Shown: piece by piece, positions 63,901 through 64,000 of the stretch
Position numbering within the stretch: the first letter of the stretch is position 1
How the letters are laid out: the number at the start of each line of letters is the position of its first letter
NCBI GenBank assembly: GCA_033980235.1
Contig: CM067079.1
Span: 25,686,658-25,750,657, forward strand
DNA length: 64,000 nt
Source of the DNA: Diadema setosum
Lineage: Eukaryota; Echinodermata; Echinoidea; Diadematoida; Diadematidae
Direction: 5' to 3'
Notes under the pieces: generated by a model
What the model was told of the DNA's origin: nothing
Seen by the model: only the letters and a program-made list of their open reading frames with translations
Databases searched by the model: none
Made by a program: the position numbers and the translations under genes

Positions 63901-64000
63901 GATGAGCTGTACATGGTGGAAGAGCCCCCTGGGGTTGGGGTTTGGGGTGATGTTGACTCGTCCGTAGTGTGCAGGACCTGTGGAGTTGTCGCCTGCACGA
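46365..64000 (-). CDS. Adhesion GPCR, N-terminus beyond the window (20 exons seen)
   Basis: The part seen gives at least 731 residues (numbered from the first full codon). Order: Ser/Thr/Pro-rich mucin-like stalk (1-63), GAIN domain (about 64-395) with GPS cysteines in CVYWKF, WSTEGC and CLCDHLTNF, seven TM helices, and a basic cytoplasmic tail. GAIN domains cut themselves at HL/T; here L386/T387 (genomic 56597/56596) is intact, so TNFAVLLSV would be the tethered agonist. TM3 Cys (GACKTIAF) and loop-2 Cys (HCWLS) can form the usual disulfide. TM7 ends SLQGVFIFILHC, as in latrophilin and ADGRD-type receptors, but I cannot fix the subfamily without the missing N-terminus. All joins keep frame. 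One intron has a GC donor. The last two exons are less certain. Confidence 0.92.
46486..46643 (-). mobile_element. Family A element, copy 6 (shortened)
   Basis: TACTGTAAAGCATGAC to ATGATTTTACAGTA in reverse orientation, missing part of the core. Confidence 0.5.
46915..46969 (-). CDS. Adhesion GPCR exon S: cytoplasmic tail (probable)
   Basis: Acceptor TTTGTAG, 18 codons IAMKLSKGSTKVEPLNLS in phase 0, donor A|gtaagt. Supported by two good splice sites and frame only. Confidence 0.5.
47546..47713 (-). CDS. Adhesion GPCR exon R: cytoplasmic tail
   Basis: 56 codons, VKKAFRSKYRRHGRRRSTLA onward, Arg/Lys- and Ser/Thr-rich, ending SSLGDE|gtaggt. If the donor is skipped, the frame runs 17 more codons (VGCCHGSNIMKNCLILN) to a stop at 47492-47494, a possible alternative end. 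Confidence 0.85.
48040..48225 (+). mobile_element. LINE-like 3' tail
   Basis: AAAATAAAGTTTGAAAAGAA followed by TTGAATTGAACTGAACTGAA: polyadenylation signal plus short tandem repeats. It lies in the intron between exons Q and R. Confidence 0.35.
48350..48391 (-). CDS. Adhesion GPCR exon Q: end of TM7
   Basis: Only 14 codons, GVFIFILHCVMNEE, completing TM7. Too short for an open-frame search; found by continuity. Donor GAG|gttggt. Confidence 0.92.
48961..49087 (-). CDS. Adhesion GPCR exon P: TM6 and most of TM7
   Basis: Encodes AGVRAILMLQPLLGFTWIFG and FTYMFVIFNSLQ. Donor CAG|gtacgt, phase 0. Confidence 0.95.
49097..49810 (-). other. Intron between exons O and P
   Basis: GT-AG intron with an (AGG/AGA)n purine-rich stretch at about 49645-49795. 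Nothing else was seen. Confidence 0.6.
49811..49896 (-). CDS. Adhesion GPCR exon O: end of TM5, loop 3
   Basis: Encodes INTVVLIMVIRVFMSLKANA and DKTEVERF. Donor AG|gtaaga, phase 2. Confidence 0.93.
50764..50830 (-). CDS. Adhesion GPCR exon N: extracellular loop 2 and TM5
   Basis: Encodes CWLSATDGLMWAFAIPVLIV plus IA. CWLS is the conserved loop-2 disulfide motif. Donor GCG|gtgagg. Confidence 0.93.
51376..51442 (-). CDS. Adhesion GPCR exon M: TM4
   Basis: Encodes FPLIIVSISFGIRFNGYGTE plus N, ending in two bases of His543. Donor CA|gtaagt, phase 2. Confidence 0.92.
52028..52122. mobile_element. Family J hairpin, copy 4
   Basis: TTAACCCATTGAGGATGGAC at the left and CGCGTCAACAACGGGTTTAA at the right. 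It ends 29 nt before exon L in window coordinates. Confidence 0.55.
52151..52301 (-). CDS. Adhesion GPCR exon L: TM3 and start of TM4
   Basis: Encodes GACKTIAFLLHYLFTATFAW, MLMEGIYILMQ, then KTWMYLVIGW. The Cys is the conserved TM3 disulfide partner. Donor G|gtgaga, phase 1. Confidence 0.95.
52589..53521. mobile_element. TGACCT-rich element, family H, copy 2
   Basis: It starts ACTAGATATATCGCTACGGC and ends GGCGGAGGCATAA after a (GGAC)n tract, like copy 1 but about 0.93 kb. It lies in the intron between exons K and L. Confidence 0.65.
53627..53729 (-). CDS. Adhesion GPCR exon K: TM2
   Basis: Encodes LLKSQRNIIHANLAVAMVTA then QFLYLVGIEQTRRR. The RNIIHANL pattern is the family's TM2 start. Donor CGG|gtgaga, phase 0. 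Confidence 0.92.
53866..55132. mobile_element. Family I foldback element with nested insert
   Basis: Left arm about 53866-54352 (TTACCTCTGCCAAGGGAGG) and right arm about 54627-55132 (CCTCCCTTGGCGGGGGTAAT) are inverse copies. The centre (54353-54626) includes a family M element. It lies in the intron between exons J and K. Confidence 0.65.
54437..54596. mobile_element. Family M element, copy 2, nested
   Basis: GGGATCCATTTCAC, TGATAGCAACTCCTGCTG, CTGATTGGCTGTTGCTAT and CCTCACATCTTTTATGAAG are in the same order as in copy 1 at 390-560. Confidence 0.6.
55336..55442 (-). CDS. Adhesion GPCR exon J: TM1
   Basis: Encodes VLTKGHEIALDMLTYVGLAL and SVAALVCTLATFIWF. Donor AA|gtaagt, phase 2. Confidence 0.93.
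55615..55708. mobile_element. Family J hairpin, copy 5
   Basis: AACCTGTCGAGGACGAGTCC at the left and AGCCCGTCCTCAACGGGTTG at the right; the inner block CCCGAGTATACCC is conserved. Confidence 0.55.
55771..56045. mobile_element. Inverted-repeat element in the intron between exons I and J
   Basis: GTGCAGTAAGACTGGCAAAA at the left is mirrored by TTTTGCCAGTCTGACTGCGC at the right. The inside is CpG-rich, with a doubled TTTCGCCGGAAG. Confidence 0.55.
56555..56684 (-). CDS. Adhesion GPCR exon I: GPS cleavage site and tethered agonist
   Basis: Encodes EEAGGVWSTEGCSVNESDGS, QVTCLCDHLTNFAVLLSVNP, NPI. His385-Leu386-Thr387 is the autoproteolysis triad. Donor ATT|gtaagc, phase 0. Confidence 0.95.
56994..57060. 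repeat. (ACTG)n microsatellite
   Basis: About 14 ACTG units in the intron between exons H and I. Confidence 0.85.
57767..57822 (-). CDS. Adhesion GPCR exon H: first half of GPS, GC donor
   Basis: Encodes DANTTNTESLCVYWKFLS. The donor is AAG|gcaagt at 57766-57761, a GC-AG intron whose remaining positions fit the consensus. Joining here completes Ser357 and continues SEEAGGVWSTEGC. No GT donor nearby keeps frame. Confidence 0.85.
58001..58460. repeat. Palindrome plus tandem duplication in the intron between exons G and H
   Basis: At 58001-58121, GGCACAGTTAAAATTATGGG and GTGATGTGAAAACC are mirrored by their inverses. From about 58198 to 58440 a unit of about 110 bp (CTAGTCTCTTTTACAGCAC to GCGACTGTCTC) occurs twice. 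Confidence 0.55.
59535..59722 (-). CDS. Adhesion GPCR exon G: GAIN subdomain B
   Basis: Encodes TVSAVVFNDLHSTTPSSLEG, SKVMSIQVTAL and DPVEIVLSRNE, the beta strands before the GPS. Donor GAG|gtttgg is off-consensus after GT but fixed by continuity. Confidence 0.88.
59838..59950. repeat. (GAT)n microsatellite
   Basis: A long GAT/GAC triplet run in the intron between exons F and G. The poly-Asp frame across it is an artefact. Confidence 0.85.
60185..60307 (-). CDS. Adhesion GPCR exon F: GAIN subdomain B
   Basis: Encodes VHLVSIKTPVTNDSARHISV and TANTLNFPASVLQGKE. The FPASVL segment is the usual IPASVL-type GAIN strand. Donor G|gtaaaa. Confidence 0.9.
60899..60985. repeat. (CATT)n(GATTAT)n(ATT)n(T)n microsatellite
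   Basis: A compound run in the intron between exons E and F. Confidence 0.8.
61062..61191 (-). CDS. Adhesion GPCR exon E: GAIN A/B junction
   Basis: Encodes NSTSLSENHASGVMELMETF and on through EEQTEVVIANEKI, the helix and first strand at the GAIN A/B boundary. Donor G|gtgaga, phase 1. Confidence 0.88.
61943..62014 (-). CDS. Adhesion GPCR exon D: GAIN subdomain A
   Basis: 24 codons, DFLSVVSSIIITNDTSDSAS plus SSSG, with an NDT glycosylation site. Acceptor AATGCAG, donor GGG|gtgagt. Confidence 0.87.
62384..62578 (-). CDS. Adhesion GPCR exon C: GAIN subdomain A
   Basis: 65 codons, VKDVLDAISAVNGSVSFQTA to QAASSKDTAQ, phase 0 both ends. Amphipathic-helix pattern with N-glycosylation sites NGS and NIT. 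Confidence 0.88.
62810..63196. mobile_element. Family I element, half copy
   Basis: From TTACCTCTGCCAAGGAAGG through GTAGTGATCTAGGAATTTC to GGCGGAGGTCTGTGCTCTCC, colinear with the left arm of the full copy at 53866-55132. It lies in the intron between exons B and C. Confidence 0.6.
63318..63434 (-). CDS. Adhesion GPCR exon B: start of GAIN subdomain A
   Basis: 39 codons, KRNSFSAGRLKFSSASGKVI onward, ending QTLLN|gtgagt. The acceptor (ATTTATACATTAG after a T-rich tract) was chosen because it alone keeps phase 0 with both neighbours. Other AGs nearer the core do not. Confidence 0.7.
63653..63792. mobile_element. 59-bp-arm hairpin element in the first visible intron
   Basis: Left arm 63653-63711 and right arm 63734-63792 are inverse copies with one mismatch, separated by 22 bp. 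It starts TTATGCCACTTCATC. Its right edge is 17 nt from the exon A boundary. Confidence 0.8.
63810..64000 (-). CDS. Adhesion GPCR exon A (partial): mucin-like stalk
   Basis: 63 full codons dominated by Ser, Thr and Pro (for example TDESTSPQTPTPGGSSTMYS), likely O-glycosylated and extended. Open at the window edge. Donor GAG|gtcagt, phase 0. Confidence 0.8.

Overview
The window is animal nuclear DNA: AT-rich, intron-rich, with spliced genes, many microsatellites and dense small inverted-repeat transposons. The gene set (a mitochondrial succinyl-CoA ligase subunit, a muscarinic-like GPCR, an adhesion GPCR), a tRNA-derived SINE and the style of the repeats suggest an invertebrate deuterostome, most likely an echinoderm. 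That placement is inference; the sequence alone does not prove it.

Layout. (1) 1-346: end of an intron and the last coding exon of an unrecognised plus-strand gene with a lysine-rich C-terminus. (2) 347-17397: about 17 kb with no convincing gene, filled with inverted-repeat elements, microsatellites, LINE-like 3' tails and one SINE. Two weak coding candidates lie here (5541-5712 plus, 6484-6762 minus). (3) 17398-19550, minus: a complete two-exon rhodopsin-family GPCR of 387 residues, muscarinic/aminergic-like but without the usual Asp at 3.32. (4) 24680-38864, plus: a complete 13-exon SUCLA2 gene (ADP-forming succinyl-CoA ligase beta subunit, 454 residues) starting with a mitochondrial-type presequence; its 3' UTR probably ends near 40138. 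(5) 40379-42328: a near-perfect palindrome with arms of about 0.96 kb, bordered by (TA)n. (6) 46365-64000, minus: an adhesion GPCR whose N-terminus lies beyond the window. Twenty coding exons give a Ser/Thr/Pro-rich stalk, a full GAIN domain with an intact HL/T cleavage site, seven transmembrane helices and a basic cytoplasmic tail. SUCLA2 and the adhesion GPCR are convergent; the small GPCR and SUCLA2 are divergent.

The genes do not form a pathway. SUCLA2 is citric-acid-cycle housekeeping in the mitochondrial matrix; the two receptors are surface proteins of separate families. All splice joins in the three recognised genes were chosen by reading-frame continuity. Every donor is GT except one GC donor just upstream of the GPS exon of the adhesion GPCR.

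The most unusual content is in the repeats: about a dozen inverted-repeat families, several with TTAA at both ends, nested in each other and abutting one another at TTAA; a 59-bp-arm hairpin 17 nt from a splice donor; the large palindrome, whose arms carry a hammerhead-like motif; and two elements packed with nuclear-receptor-type TGACCT half-sites.
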